Of a DNA stretch of 64,000 nucleotides, positions 9,120 to 17,846 are shown piece after piece; the first letter of the stretch is position 1, and every line of letters begins with the position of its first letter. The position numbers and the translations under genes are program-made. The notes under the pieces were generated by a model. The model saw only the letters and a program-made list of their open reading frames with translations, had not been told where the DNA came from and did no database searches. The DNA comes from Bernardetia sp. (GTDB taxonomy: Bacteria > Bacteroidota > Bacteroidia > Cytophagales > Bernardetiaceae), in the NCBI GenBank assembly GCA_020630575.1, contig JAHDBD010000007.1, positions 62,001-126,000 on the forward strand, written 5' to 3'.

Positions 9120-9866
9120 TTATTTTATTATTTCTATTTCAAATCCACCTTTTTTAACTGAAAGAAGACTATTTTTTAATAATACTCTTTTATCTTTTTC
9201 ATTAAAGTCTAGGAATTTCTGGAAGTAATTATTTTTTATATCAAAACAGATAATTTCTCTTGAAGTCTTCAAAAATAGTTTATTATCAACATATGAAATT
9301 GATTGTATGGAAGTAAACTTCTTGAGTGGAATTTGTATTTCTTCTATTGTTTGAAAATTGATATCTAGTTCACAAATTGGGAATTTTCCATATCCAAAAA
9401 AGAGAACTTTATTTATTCTTGTTTTCACGATATGATAGCAATCCCAAATTTCAAATTTTGTATTAGAATTGAATCCCCATATCATTTCACCTTTCTTATT
9501 AAAAATTGCTACTCCTTCCTTTGAAAAATTTCTTTGCTCCATTATTCCTTCATCAAAGTAAGAAACTACGATTTTTTTATCAAATAAAATAATATCTTGT
9601 ACAACATCGCCTATCGCAAATGAGTTGGTCAAATCGCCTTGCTTATTATATATTTTGGCATTTTTTTTATTTTCTTCTGAACGTATTTCTGCTATAAGTA
9701 CATGCTCATCATCCAACCGTCTAATAATTGGAAAGTGAAATTGAGCAGAAATTCTAGTTACCCAACTTTCTGTATGTAATTCGCCCTGCTTTGTAAGTAT
9801 TGAGTAAGAATCATAAGCTAGTATTTCAAAAGCTATAATCTTACCCGAAAAATTGAATTCTACCAT
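9120..9866 (-). CDS. Hypothetical protein, repeated-strand (propeller-like) sequence
   Basis: I do not recognise a family. The 248 residues have no signal peptide and no membrane segment, so the product is probably cytoplasmic. The sequence is rich in short alternating strands with turns such as YNKQGDL, FNKKGEM, and NYFQKFLDF, spaced roughly every 40 residues, which resembles the blades of a beta-propeller. The two phrases with xNKxGx could mark equivalent blade positions. It converges on menD and is separated by 41 bp from the TPR gene read the same way, but its promoter would lie in that short gap or in the TPR gene's transcript. No function can be stated. Confidence 0.7.
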   Translation of the reverse strand: MVEFNFSGKIIAFEILAYDSYSILTKQGELHTESWVTRISAQFHFPIIRRLDDEHVLIAEIRSEENKKNAKIYNKQGDLTNSFAIGDVVQDIILFDKKIVVSYFDEGIMEQRNFSKEGVAIFNKKGEMIWGFNSNTKFEIWDCYHIVKTRINKVLFFGYGKFPICELDINFQTIEEIQIPLKKFTSIQSISYVDNKLFLKTSREIICFDIKNNYFQKFLDFNEKDKRVLLKNSLLSVKKGGFEIEIIK

Positions 9867-9906
9867 TTTGATTTTTTACATAGATATTTTTTTATTAAAG
9901 ATAAAA

Positions 9907-11613
9907 TTACCCCTTAATCAACTTATCTCCCAAAGAATTAGCTTTCGAATTATTAAATTGTTTCAAAAACTGTCCTAATTCTGGGAAAGGAACTTTTTTA
10001 GGCTTGTATTTTTTGGCAAGTTTTAGATAATCTGTATCTCTAGTTTGAGAATAAAGAGCCACAGCACAAAACAAACGTACTTCTTGACGCTCCAAACCTT
10101 TGAGTAATTCATTTTTTATTTCCTCATCTTTTTCTAATGAAGAAAGTGCTATAATAGCACGCATTTGGCGAACTTGTAGTGCATAATAGGTTTTGTTTTT
10201 CCATTTTTCAGATGTTTTTGGAAGAGGCAAGTAAAGTTCTTTTATAAGTGCTGTTCTACTTCTTTCATCATTTAGTTTTGATAAGTTTTTTGCAATATCC
10301 ATTGATTCTGGTAGGTAATCGTATTCTAATAAACCAATCAAAACATCATGCATATTAGGCGATTTTTTTCTAACTAAAGTAGTTGTTACTTCTCGTGTTA
10401 AATTGATTTCTTTAGTTTCTCCTAAGAGTTGAACCAAAAGCCATTGACCATTATTTGTGCTTGCAAGTGAATTGATTATGTTTTTTCGTTCTCTTGCTAA
10501 GGAATAGTAATTATCAAAAGTACGCAATAGTTCAGAGTCAGAAGCATCAGCAGCCAAAACAGTAATTAATAAATTTTGAGTGATAAAATCTTTTTCAGAA
10601 ATAGAGTTTGTCAAAGAATCTATTAGCATAGACCAATTTTTTTTCTGACTATAACTTTTTGTCAATAATCTATCTAAAAGTAACGCTTTTTCATTTGAAA
10701 ATTCAAAACGTGCATATTTAGGAATTGAAGCATAAAAATTAGCTTTTTGAGTAATTTGTAAAGAAGGTGTAATTTTATCTGCTATTTTTTCTTGAGAGTT
10801 GTCTTCATTTTCTTCTTGTTTCTCTTTCTCAGAACTTTCTCTATTTGCTAAAATACGAGCTAATTCTTTGTATGTATCAGGGTTATGAGCATCAACTTCT
10901 AAAGAATAATTCAGCCTTTCAATCACTAAACTTTCTAAAGAATCTTGTTCTTTTTGACTAGAAGTCTTTATTTTTGCTTGGTAAATAGCAGCATTTGTGA
11001 GGTAATAACTATTTTCTGGGTAAAGCTCTGCTAGTTGTTTGTAATATAAAAATGAATTATCAAACTCTCTGTTCATTTCATAGAGGTCAACTAATCTTTC
11101 TAAAACATATTCTTCATAAGGATAAATTTCGTAGGCAGCTTGATAAGCATTAATTCCTTTCTGCCAATATTTTAGAAAGGAAGTAGAAGTATTTTCTAGA
11201 AAATCTTGTTCGTAGAGTGTTGGTTTTTCTTTTATATCTTCTTCTGAATAGGTGGTCAAATAAATAGAAGGTGCATTTTGCTCTGCTTTTTCATAAAAAA
11301 CATTTCCAATGTTCATGTGAAAAACATAATCAGAGGGTTTCCCATTCAATCCTTCACTCCAAATATCAATTGCACTTTGCCATTCGCCTAAATGATAATT
11401 CATTTTTCCCAAGACAGAACGAGAATCTGAATCGTCTGGGTCGTATTCTAAATTTTGGCGTAATAGTGTTTTAGCTTTACTATGATTTCCTGCATTAAAA
11501 AGTGAGATTGCTTCATCTAAAGAATGAGGAATAGAAGCTGTTTGTGCAATTACTGAAAGATTAACTAAAAAGTAAAAGCAAAAAATAAGAAAGAATGGAA
11601 TATATTTTTTCAT
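9907..11613 (-). CDS. Secreted TPR-repeat protein
   Basis: From the ATG at 11613 (chosen because MKKYIPFFLIFCFYFLVN begins a clean signal peptide ending near VIAQ) the product is 568 residues; a GTG/ATG-like start further up at 11679 would add 22 residues before the signal. The N-terminal half carries tetratricopeptide helices, for example LDEAISLFNAGNHSKAKTLL, DSDSRSVLGKMNYHLGEW and YVFHMNIGNVFYEKAE, then YYLTNAAIYQAKIK. A Glu/Lys/Asn-rich low-complexity stretch lies near residues 265-280. The C-terminal half is all-helical and looks like HEAT-type pairs. Such exported TPR proteins usually act as scaffolds in the periplasm; no partner is suggested by the neighbours. Confidence 0.8.
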   Translation of the reverse strand: MKKYIPFFLIFCFYFLVNLSVIAQTASIPHSLDEAISLFNAGNHSKAKTLLRQNLEYDPDDSDSRSVLGKMNYHLGEWQSAIDIWSEGLNGKPSDYVFHMNIGNVFYEKAEQNAPSIYLTTYSEEDIKEKPTLYEQDFLENTSTSFLKYWQKGINAYQAAYEIYPYEEYVLERLVDLYEMNREFDNSFLYYKQLAELYPENSYYLTNAAIYQAKIKTSSQKEQDSLESLVIERLNYSLEVDAHNPDTYKELARILANRESSEKEKQEENEDNSQEKIADKITPSLQITQKANFYASIPKYARFEFSNEKALLLDRLLTKSYSQKKNWSMLIDSLTNSISEKDFITQNLLITVLAADASDSELLRTFDNYYSLARERKNIINSLASTNNGQWLLVQLLGETKEINLTREVTTTLVRKKSPNMHDVLIGLLEYDYLPESMDIAKNLSKLNDERSRTALIKELYLPLPKTSEKWKNKTYYALQVRQMRAIIALSSLEKDEEIKNELLKGLERQEVRLFCAVALYSQTRDTDYLKLAKKYKPKKVPFPELGQFLKQFNNSKANSLGDKLIKG

Positions 11614-11817
11614 TGTCAAACGTAGTTCAGCGTAACTAATTATTCGTCTAAATTTAAAACAAGTCCTATTAAAGGACATTTACAAGATAGAGAAATAAAA
11701 GAAAATTCTGAAATTTGGCGTTTTTACAATCTATTCGTTTCTCTAGTTGTTTGTCTAAACGAAAATAAATTGATTCTAGTTGCAATGTATCACAGACTTC
11801 TTAGTTTGTTGAAATTT

Positions 11818-12726
11818 TTAATACAAATCATCCAATCTCATATACAAATATTTGCTTACAGCAATGTAAGCACTAATTGTATTTATACTTACTCCTAAAA
11901 CTAAAATTATGAAGCCAAGACCAAGGATAGAACCCATATAATCAAAAGCATTGAGTTCTGGAATCCATAAAGCAAAACCTTTGGCAAGAATAAGTACCAA
12001 AATATAAGCGATTATTCCACCAATTATTCCGTGAATAAAAGCACGACGAAGAAAAGGCTTTTTTATAAAAAAGGGTGTTGCTCCGACAAGTTGCATACTT
12101 CGAATCAGAAAACGCTGTGAAAAGAGAGCCAAACGAACACCACTATCAATCAAAATAATAGCAGCAACAAAGAAAACAAGTGCAAAAGCAAAGAAAATAT
12201 AACTAATGGTTTGGAGATTTTTGGTAATTTCTTCGATGTATTTATCTTTAAAATCTACTTCATAAACGCCTTCTATACTTTCAATTTGTGCTTTTAACAG
12301 AGCCATTTTGTCCTTTTGATAATACGATTCTTCTACATTGATATAATAGGCATCAGGCAAACGATTTTCTCCTACCAAAAACTCTTCAAATTCTACTCCT
12401 GCTTCTTGACGCATCATTTTGGCAGCGTCTTCACTTGCCATAAAACGAATGCGAGGTTTTCCTTTTTCATCTTTTAAGACAAAATCTAATTGAGTGAGCT
12501 TTTTCTGAATACTCAAACGCTGATTTTCATTGACATCCCTACGCAAATACACTTCAACTTCAACGTTTTCTTTAGTTCTGATAGAAAATTGATAGGTATA
12601 AATCAGAATTAAACCCAAAAGTCCAGTAATAAAAAGTGCCAACGTAATATTAACCAGTACACCTATATACGGATAAGAGCCAATACGTTTTTTGGAAAAA
12701 GGACGGTTGATAGAAGGAAATTGCAA
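11818..12726 (-). CDS. ftsX: Cell division ABC-transporter-like permease FtsX
   Basis: FtsX works with the ATPase FtsE to transmit signals across the inner membrane and switch on septal peptidoglycan hydrolases. The 302-residue protein has the family layout: a basic cytoplasmic start (FSKKRIGSYPYIGV), one membrane span near residues 22-46, a periplasmic domain to about residue 165, and three closing spans. The region RFLIRSMQLVGATPFFIKKPFLRRAF between span two and three is the most conserved FtsX stretch. Length and topology are normal. No ftsE lies beside it, which is common in Bacteroidota. Upstream sequence holds AT-rich repeats like AATTAATTACTAATCATT rather than a clear TAnnTTTG box. Confidence 0.92.
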   Translation of the reverse strand: MQFPSINRPFSKKRIGSYPYIGVLVNITLALFITGLLGLILIYTYQFSIRTKENVEVEVYLRRDVNENQRLSIQKKLTQLDFVLKDEKGKPRIRFMASEDAAKMMRQEAGVEFEEFLVGENRLPDAYYINVEESYYQKDKMALLKAQIESIEGVYEVDFKDKYIEEITKNLQTISYIFFAFALVFFVAAIILIDSGVRLALFSQRFLIRSMQLVGATPFFIKKPFLRRAFIHGIIGGIIAYILVLILAKGFALWIPELNAFDYMGSILGLGFIILVLGVSINTISAYIAVSKYLYMRLDDLY

Positions 12727-12995
12727 TTTTTTAGTGATTAATGTTCAATGATTAGTAATTAATTTGGTTCAAATACTCCTTTTACAAAAATACTAAAAAG
12801 TAATTCATTTTTTGTCAAATTTAAAATCATAAGATGGATAATGAAGCTAGTTAATACTTTATCAATAGTTTATTTTTACTTTCAATTATTTTAATTGACC
12901 AAGTTTTTGACCAAAAAATAAAAGTTCAACTAACTTCTTAGTGTTAAGAATTAGTTAAGTAGTTTTAATTGTAAAATAATATTTCATCTAAATAC

Positions 12996-13024
12996 TTGTA
13001 AATCCAAATAATTCCTTAATTTTG
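12996..13024 (+). promoter_or_regulatory. guaB promoter (Bacteroidota type)
   Basis: TTG at 12996-12998 and an exact TAATTTTG at 13017-13024 are 18 nt apart. The predicted start lies about 25 nt before the guaB ATG, giving a short leader. Confidence 0.7.
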
Positions 13025-13056
13025 TATGGCAAATAGAAACATTACATTATTTGCAC

Positions 13057-14601
13057 ATGCCTGAAAATTCCACAACCCAAAACGGTGCAGCTACAACTAG
13101 CCACCCAAACTTACAAAGCCAGAGTTTTTCTGATGCTTTTGCTTCCAAATTCTTAATGGAAGCTCTCACTTACGATGACGTATTGCTCGTACCTGCTTAT
13201 TCTGAAACTCTTCCAAGAAATACGCAAACCAAAACTAGACTTACTAAAACAATTACATTGAATGTTCCGATTGTTTCGGCTGCAATGGATACGGTTAGTG
13301 AGGCTGAAATGGCAATTGCTATTGCTCAAGAAGGAGGAATCGCTTTTATTCATAAAAATATGAGTATTGCACGTCAAGCTGAACAGGTAAGAAAAGTAAA
13401 ACGTTCGGAAAGTGGAATGATTACCGACCCAGTAACTGTTTTTCCTAACCAAACACTTGCTGATGCAAATCGATTGATGAAAGAATTCAAAATTGGTGGA
13501 ATCCCTGTTATTAATGAAAATAAAAAATTAGTCGGAATTCTTACTAATAGAGATTTGCGTTTTCAGAAAAACCTTTCGCTTCCTGTTTCTGATATAATGA
13601 CCTCTAAAAATCTGATTACAGCAAAAGAAGGTGTTGATTTGCAACAAGCAGAAGCAATTTTAGATGCAAATAAAATCGAAAAGCTATTAATTATTGATGA
13701 TGAAAATAATTTGGTAGGTCTTATTACCTACAAAGATATTCTCAAAAATAGTGATAGACCAAATGCCTGTAAAGACGAACGTGGTCGCTTGCGTGTAGGT
13801 GCTGCCGTTGGAGTTACAGGTGATACTTTAGAAAGAGTTGCTGCACTTGTAAAGTCTGCCGTTGATGTTATAACGATTGATACAGCTCACGGACACTCAA
13901 AAGGTGTTATAGAAATGCTCAAAAAGGTAAAATCTACTTATCCAAAACTTCAAGTTATTGTAGGAAATGTAGCCACAGGTGCAGGCGCAAAAGCCCTTGC
14001 AGATGCTGGTGCAGATGCAGTAAAAGTAGGTGTAGGACCTGGAAGTATCTGTACAACTAGAATTATTGCAGGAGTAGGAATGCCACAATTATCAGCCGTA
14101 TTTGAAGCTGCTGAGGCTGTTAAAGGAACAGGAGTTCCGATTATTGCAGATGGAGGAGTACGTTTTTCAGGAGATTTAGTGAAAGCCATTGCAGCAGGTG
14201 CGTCTTGTATTATGATAGGTTCACTTTTGGCAGGAACAGACGAAGCTCCTGGAGAAATGATAATTTATGAAGGAAGAAAATTCAAATATTATCGTGGAAT
14301 GGGTTCGATAGAAGCAATGGAAGACGGCTCAAAAGACCGTTATTTCCAAGATACAGAAGATGATATTAAAAAACTTGTTCCAGAAGGAATCACTGGAAGA
14401 GTTGCCTACAAAGGAAAAGCTGCTGAAGTAATTTATCAACTTGTTGGTGGACTTAAAGCTGGAATGGGATATTGTGGTGCAGCTTCTATTGAAGATTTGC
14501 AAAAAGCACAGTTTGTCAAAATTACCAATGCAGGAATGAGAGAAAGTCATCCACACGACGTAATGATAACTCGTGAAGCTCCAAATTATAGTAGAAATTA
14601 A
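13057..14601 (+). CDS. guaB: Inosine-5'-monophosphate dehydrogenase
   Basis: GuaB oxidises IMP to XMP with NAD, the rate-limiting step to guanine nucleotides. The ATG at 13057 is preferred to the TTG two codons before it, giving 514 residues. After a Ser/Thr/Gln-rich tail of about 30 residues comes [13 protein letters not shown], the usual start of the barrel. Two CBS domains are inserted at about residues 115-235 ([20 protein letters not shown] and [12 protein letters not shown]), which bind purine nucleotides. The catalytic loop [15 protein letters not shown] supplies the active Cys near residue 330, and [17 protein letters not shown] and [10 protein letters not shown] complete the IMP site. 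Length is slightly above the norm because of the N-terminal tail. It is a single-gene unit. Confidence 0.97.
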   Translation: MPENSTTQNGAATTSHPNLQSQSFSDAFASKFLMEALTYDDVLLVPAYSETLPRNTQTKTRLTKTITLNVPIVSAAMDTVSEAEMAIAIAQEGGIAFIHKNMSIARQAEQVRKVKRSESGMITDPVTVFPNQTLADANRLMKEFKIGGIPVINENKKLVGILTNRDLRFQKNLSLPVSDIMTSKNLITAKEGVDLQQAEAILDANKIEKLLIIDDENNLVGLITYKDILKNSDRPNACKDERGRLRVGAAVGVTGDTLERVAALVKSAVDVITIDTAHGHSKGVIEMLKKVKSTYPKLQVIVGNVATGAGAKALADAGADAVKVGVGPGSICTTRIIAGVGMPQLSAVFEAAEAVKGTGVPIIADGGVRFSGDLVKAIAAGASCIMIGSLLAGTDEAPGEMIIYEGRKFKYYRGMGSIEAMEDGSKDRYFQDTEDDIKKLVPEGITGRVAYKGKAAEVIYQLVGGLKAGMGYCGAASIEDLQKAQFVKITNAGMRESHPHDVMITREAPNYSRN

Positions 14602-14610
14602 CTTCATAAA

Positions 14611-14644
14611 TAACTGGTTCAAGTGTCGACACTTGAACCAGTTA
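14611..14644. terminator. 34-bp perfect palindrome, bidirectional terminator
   Basis: TAACTGGTTCAAGTGTC and its exact reverse complement meet at a central GTCGAC, giving two 17-nt halves. It lies between the ends of guaB (plus) and the TIKI-like gene (minus), and T-rich sequence follows on the plus strand. It probably ends both transcripts. Confidence 0.7.
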
Positions 14645-14654
14645 TTAATATTTT

Positions 14655-16322
14655 TTATTCTACTTTTAAATTTTCTTCAAAAATCACAGCTCCTTGTGGG
14701 TCAGAAATTTCTAAATGATACTCTTGATTAGGTTTGAGAAATAGATTTACAGAATCTTCATCTTTGATAGCTAAAATTTGAAAAGGAACAGTTTGTTTGG
14801 TAATTTTCCATTCTTCCAAATTATAAACTTTTAGACTTCCTTTATACTCTGTTTTTTCAATATTTAATTCTGTTTTTATGCTATCTGAAAAAGTGTACTT
14901 TATTTCTCTTCTATCTTGAGGAAAATTATAAAACGAATTAGCAATTTTAATATCAACTTCAATAAATCCATTGTCAAAAGCAGTATCAATAATAGATAAC
15001 CAATTATTTGCCTTATTCATATATTCTACTTGGTCTATCGTAAGAGGATTAACTCCTGATAAAAGTTCAAACTCTACTGCCATCATATTTCTTTGTTTAT
15101 CTCTTTTGGCTTTTTTCTCACTAATATGTCCAAAGCCTGCAAAAACAAGCACTTTTGCATCTCTATCTTTAGCTATTGTTTTATCAAAAATAGTTGCTGC
15201 TTGTTTCTTTTCTCTATCTTTTCCATAATCATCATAACCAAAAATATAAAATCCTAGATTGTGAGCCTGACGAATCAAATCTGCCATAGCTGGTTCTCGT
15301 GTATAAAATCCAGATTTCTGAATTATAAATCCTCTCTTATTTATTTCTTCGTCGTGTTTCCCGAGTGCTTCTAAAGCTAAAAAACGAAATCCTTGTTTGT
15401 ATAATTTTTCTAATAAATGACTAACTAACAAACGATGTTGAGGATCAAAATGCACTTCATTGAACATAACAACTTGATTTTGACTAGCTTTTTCTACAAG
15501 AAAATCGATTGCTTTTTCGTCATTTACTAGAAAAGAAGGTAAAGTATCTTCTTCTATTTTTTTGAAATAGGTCAAATTTCTGTACTCTTTCCAAAATAAA
15601 GGTAGTTTTTCAGAACGATGAATAAAGGAATGATAAGTAGCTGATGTTTGAGTAAAATTAGCTTTTTCTCTTTCAGTTTGATAATTTTCACTATAATAAT
15701 CTAATTTTAAAAGAGGTAAAACATAATTTCCAGTCGAATCTTTTTGATTTGAAAATGCTTTATTAGCTATATTAAAAGGATTTTCTGGAGTTGCAACTTT
15801 ATATTCTTTACCTACTTTTACAGAGTAAAATGAGCTTCTATACCCTTGAGTAAAAACTTCAGTACTATAATTTTCTAGCTTTGTATTATCATGAGCATAG
15901 AAATGAATAAAATAGTTTTTTGTAGGATGTTTATAAATTTTTTCAAAAATTTTATTTGCAGAATCTAATCTTTCTAGTACTTGATTTTTATTCTTTTTTG
16001 TAATTGGATATACAAAAATGTAATGCTTCGTAGGACTAAATTTCAAGAGAGGAAAGTCTGCACCTGTCAGAAACATATTTTTAGAAAAACTCTTTCTATC
16101 TTTTTTTGGCATATATTTTTTGACACTATCCCAACTAATTATAGTTTCAAAAGTACCCCATGTTGTATAAGAAAATTCATATTGCTCATTGCTATATTGA
16201 GTTTCAAATTCTTTAGTTACTTTGTGAGCTTTTGGGTCGTGTTGAATACTTTTGCAACTGGCAAGTAATAGAAAAAAGAGAAGAAAATAATTGATTTTGA
16301 ATAAATTAGACTGATTTTGCAT
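14655..16322 (-). CDS. Lipoprotein with TIKI/ChaN-like domain
   Basis: A 555-residue lipoprotein: the signal INYFLLFFLLLASC ends at a lipidation Cys near residue 23. The N-terminal 260 residues are unassigned, mainly strand and helix with many Lys and Tyr. The second half resembles the TIKI/ChaN/TraB fold: FNEVHFDPQHRLLVSHLL near residue 294 matches the GExH...H type start, followed by GFRFLALEALG, then a block ending VLVFAGFGHISEK near residue 400, the second conserved His region. ChaN binds haem at the outer membrane and other members are proteases, so neither activity can be chosen here. A short strand-rich tail closes the protein. It converges on guaB over a palindromic terminator. Confidence 0.7.
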   Translation of the reverse strand: MQNQSNLFKINYFLLFFLLLASCKSIQHDPKAHKVTKEFETQYSNEQYEFSYTTWGTFETIISWDSVKKYMPKKDRKSFSKNMFLTGADFPLLKFSPTKHYIFVYPITKKNKNQVLERLDSANKIFEKIYKHPTKNYFIHFYAHDNTKLENYSTEVFTQGYRSSFYSVKVGKEYKVATPENPFNIANKAFSNQKDSTGNYVLPLLKLDYYSENYQTEREKANFTQTSATYHSFIHRSEKLPLFWKEYRNLTYFKKIEEDTLPSFLVNDEKAIDFLVEKASQNQVVMFNEVHFDPQHRLLVSHLLEKLYKQGFRFLALEALGKHDEEINKRGFIIQKSGFYTREPAMADLIRQAHNLGFYIFGYDDYGKDREKKQAATIFDKTIAKDRDAKVLVFAGFGHISEKKAKRDKQRNMMAVEFELLSGVNPLTIDQVEYMNKANNWLSIIDTAFDNGFIEVDIKIANSFYNFPQDRREIKYTFSDSIKTELNIEKTEYKGSLKVYNLEEWKITKQTVPFQILAIKDEDSVNLFLKPNQEYHLEISDPQGAVIFEENLKVE

Positions 16323-16453
16323 ACTTACCCTTTAATTATAAATGAAAAAATGACTTTGCCTTTTTATTAGTTCTTACATAGAATCCATTTTTATATCAAA
16401 AGTAACAATTTAATTTTTAGAATTTTAAACATAAATTTTCAATCAAAATTAGG

Positions 16454-16461
16454 TAGTTTTG
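16454..16461 (+). promoter_or_regulatory. Possible -7 element in the divergent gap
   Basis: TAGTTTTG fits TAnnTTTG and lies 132 nt before the thioesterase start, in the 270-bp gap shared with the minus-strand lipoprotein gene. No good -33 box is seen. Confidence 0.3.
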
Positions 16462-16511
16462 TAAACCTATAAATTATTTTAATTAGTTAGAAAAAATATT
16501 AATTAAAAGAC

Positions 16512-16567
16512 TATCATTAAACTATAAAGGCATTATAGTTAATGAGCTATATTCGTAATTTTTAATT
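16512..16567 (+). repeat. AT-rich module shared with the region upstream of menD
   Basis: TATCATTAA (16512), TATAGTTAAT (16534) and TATTCGTAATTTTTAATT (16550-16567) repeat the three words found upstream of menD, in the same order, and again end close to a start codon in the context AATTATG. Confidence 0.6.
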
Positions 16568-16592
16568 CGTAATCTATAATTGACATTAAATT

Positions 16593-17132
16593 ATGCAACT
16601 TCCTCAGCCCAAACACAAAATAAATCCATTATCAAAAACAGAAATGCTAGTTCGCTTTCAAGATTGCGACCCTTATGGGCATCTTAACAATGGCAGATAT
16701 TTAGATTATTTTCTTGATGGAAGAGATAATCAAGTAACTTATGATTATGGGTGGAGATTGGTAGATTTTATAAATGAAGAAAAAAAAGGTTGGGTAGTTC
16801 AGAAACAAGAATTGGCATATTTGCGTTCAGCTGTTTATGGAGAAGAAATTGTAATCCGAACAGCAACTGTTTTTTATGATGACTCAAATTTGATGATTGA
16901 ATGTCGAATGCTTAACAAAGACGAAACGCAATTAAAATCACTTCTTTGGATGAAACTTGTTTTTATTAATCTTACTAACGGACGAAGAACAAATCACACA
17001 GAAAACATTAAAGAATTTTTCTCAAAAGTAACTCTAAATGAGTTCAATCTTGAAGAAACTACTTTTGATGAGCGTGTAAAAGAATTGACTACTTTTTATA
17101 AAAGTCAGAGACAAAATAAGACAAGCGTTTAG
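16593..17132 (+). CDS. Acyl-CoA thioesterase, 4HBT hotdog family
   Basis: A 179-residue single-hotdog protein. The signature MLVRFQDCDPYGHLNNGRYLDYFLDGRD near residues 19-46 matches the 4-hydroxybenzoyl-CoA thioesterase group, where the Asp before YGH(L/M)NN is the catalytic acid and the helix that follows is the sausage of the hotdog. Strands continue through GWVVQKQELAYLRSAVYGEEIVIRTA, also typical. Family members cleave acyl-CoA or acyl-ACP thioesters in the cytoplasm; the substrate is unknown. The 45-residue C-terminal extension is helical and charged. Only 32 bp separates it from the next gene, so the two may be co-transcribed although their roles look unrelated. Confidence 0.88.
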   Translation: MQLPQPKHKINPLSKTEMLVRFQDCDPYGHLNNGRYLDYFLDGRDNQVTYDYGWRLVDFINEEKKGWVVQKQELAYLRSAVYGEEIVIRTATVFYDDSNLMIECRMLNKDETQLKSLLWMKLVFINLTNGRRTNHTENIKEFFSKVTLNEFNLEETTFDERVKELTTFYKSQRQNKTSV

Positions 17133-17164
17133 TATATATTTTTTATCTCAAATTATTTAAAAAC

Positions 17165-17587
17165 ATGAAACATTTATTTTCATCCCTTGCTTTGGTTTTT
17201 GTTTTTATAGCTTTTAGTTCCTTTGTTCAAATAGATGTTTGGGAAGAGCTAGAAGTTTTTCATCAAGCCATTGCACTTACTTTTCATCCTGCTGAAGACG
17301 GAGATTTTGAGCCTGTCAAAAATGATTCTGATGAACTGGTGGAAGCTGCTGAAAATCTTTTAAATTCTAAATTACCAGCTTATTTTGAGAAAAATGAAAC
17401 CCAAAAGTTCAAAAATGAACTTCAAAATACCTTACAAAAATTAGTGAAACAAAGTAAAGATTTACATACTTTAGTGCAAGAGAAAAAAATGACTGACCAA
17501 CAACTATTAGCTCAACTAAATAACTTGCATAGTACATATCATCATATTGAGGAATTAAATAATAAAGCAAAAAAAAATGAAGAGTAA
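17165..17587 (+). CDS. Small exported helical protein
   Basis: A 140-residue protein with a signal peptide (MKHLFSSLALVFVFIAFSSF), followed by an all-helical chain. The mature part has repeated pairs of charged residues and Leu in heptad-like order, with His residues in VFHQAIALTFHPAEDG and TYHHIEEL that might bind metal or haem. The size and four-helix pattern are reminiscent of cytochrome b562-like or metal-binding bundle proteins, but there is no CxxCH motif and I would not assign a function. It follows the thioesterase gene by 32 bp. The 259-bp gap after it contains the promoter for the next gene. Confidence 0.7.
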   Translation: MKHLFSSLALVFVFIAFSSFVQIDVWEELEVFHQAIALTFHPAEDGDFEPVKNDSDELVEAAENLLNSKLPAYFEKNETQKFKNELQNTLQKLVKQSKDLHTLVQEKKMTDQQLLAQLNNLHSTYHHIEELNNKAKKNEE

Positions 17588-17681
17588 AGAAATGGAAAGC
17601 AATCAATACTATGTTTCCTGTTTTTTATATTTTTAGTTAAATTGAACCTTAAAATAAATCTAGAAAGATACAAATAACATT

Positions 17682-17711
17682 TTTGGTTCGTATTTTGGAT
17701 ATATACCTTTG
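17682..17711 (+). promoter_or_regulatory. Promoter of the first SPOR paralogue
   Basis: TTTG at 17682-17685 and an exact TACCTTTG at 17704-17711 are 18 nt apart. Transcription would begin about 130 nt before the ATG at 17847. Confidence 0.7.
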
Positions 17712-17846
17712 ATTAGAGCTATCAAAATAGCTTCTTTAATTCCATTTTTTAAACTTTTCTATATTATCTGTAAAATACTATCTTAAAATACTTCACTCTG
17801 ATTCTAATTTGATTTTTACTAATCATTTTCAAAATGTTCTTTAATT

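Noticed and set aside
13153-13452. Minus-strand ORF opposite the 5' part of guaB
   Set aside because: Antisense shadow of a strongly conserved gene, with no signal of its own.
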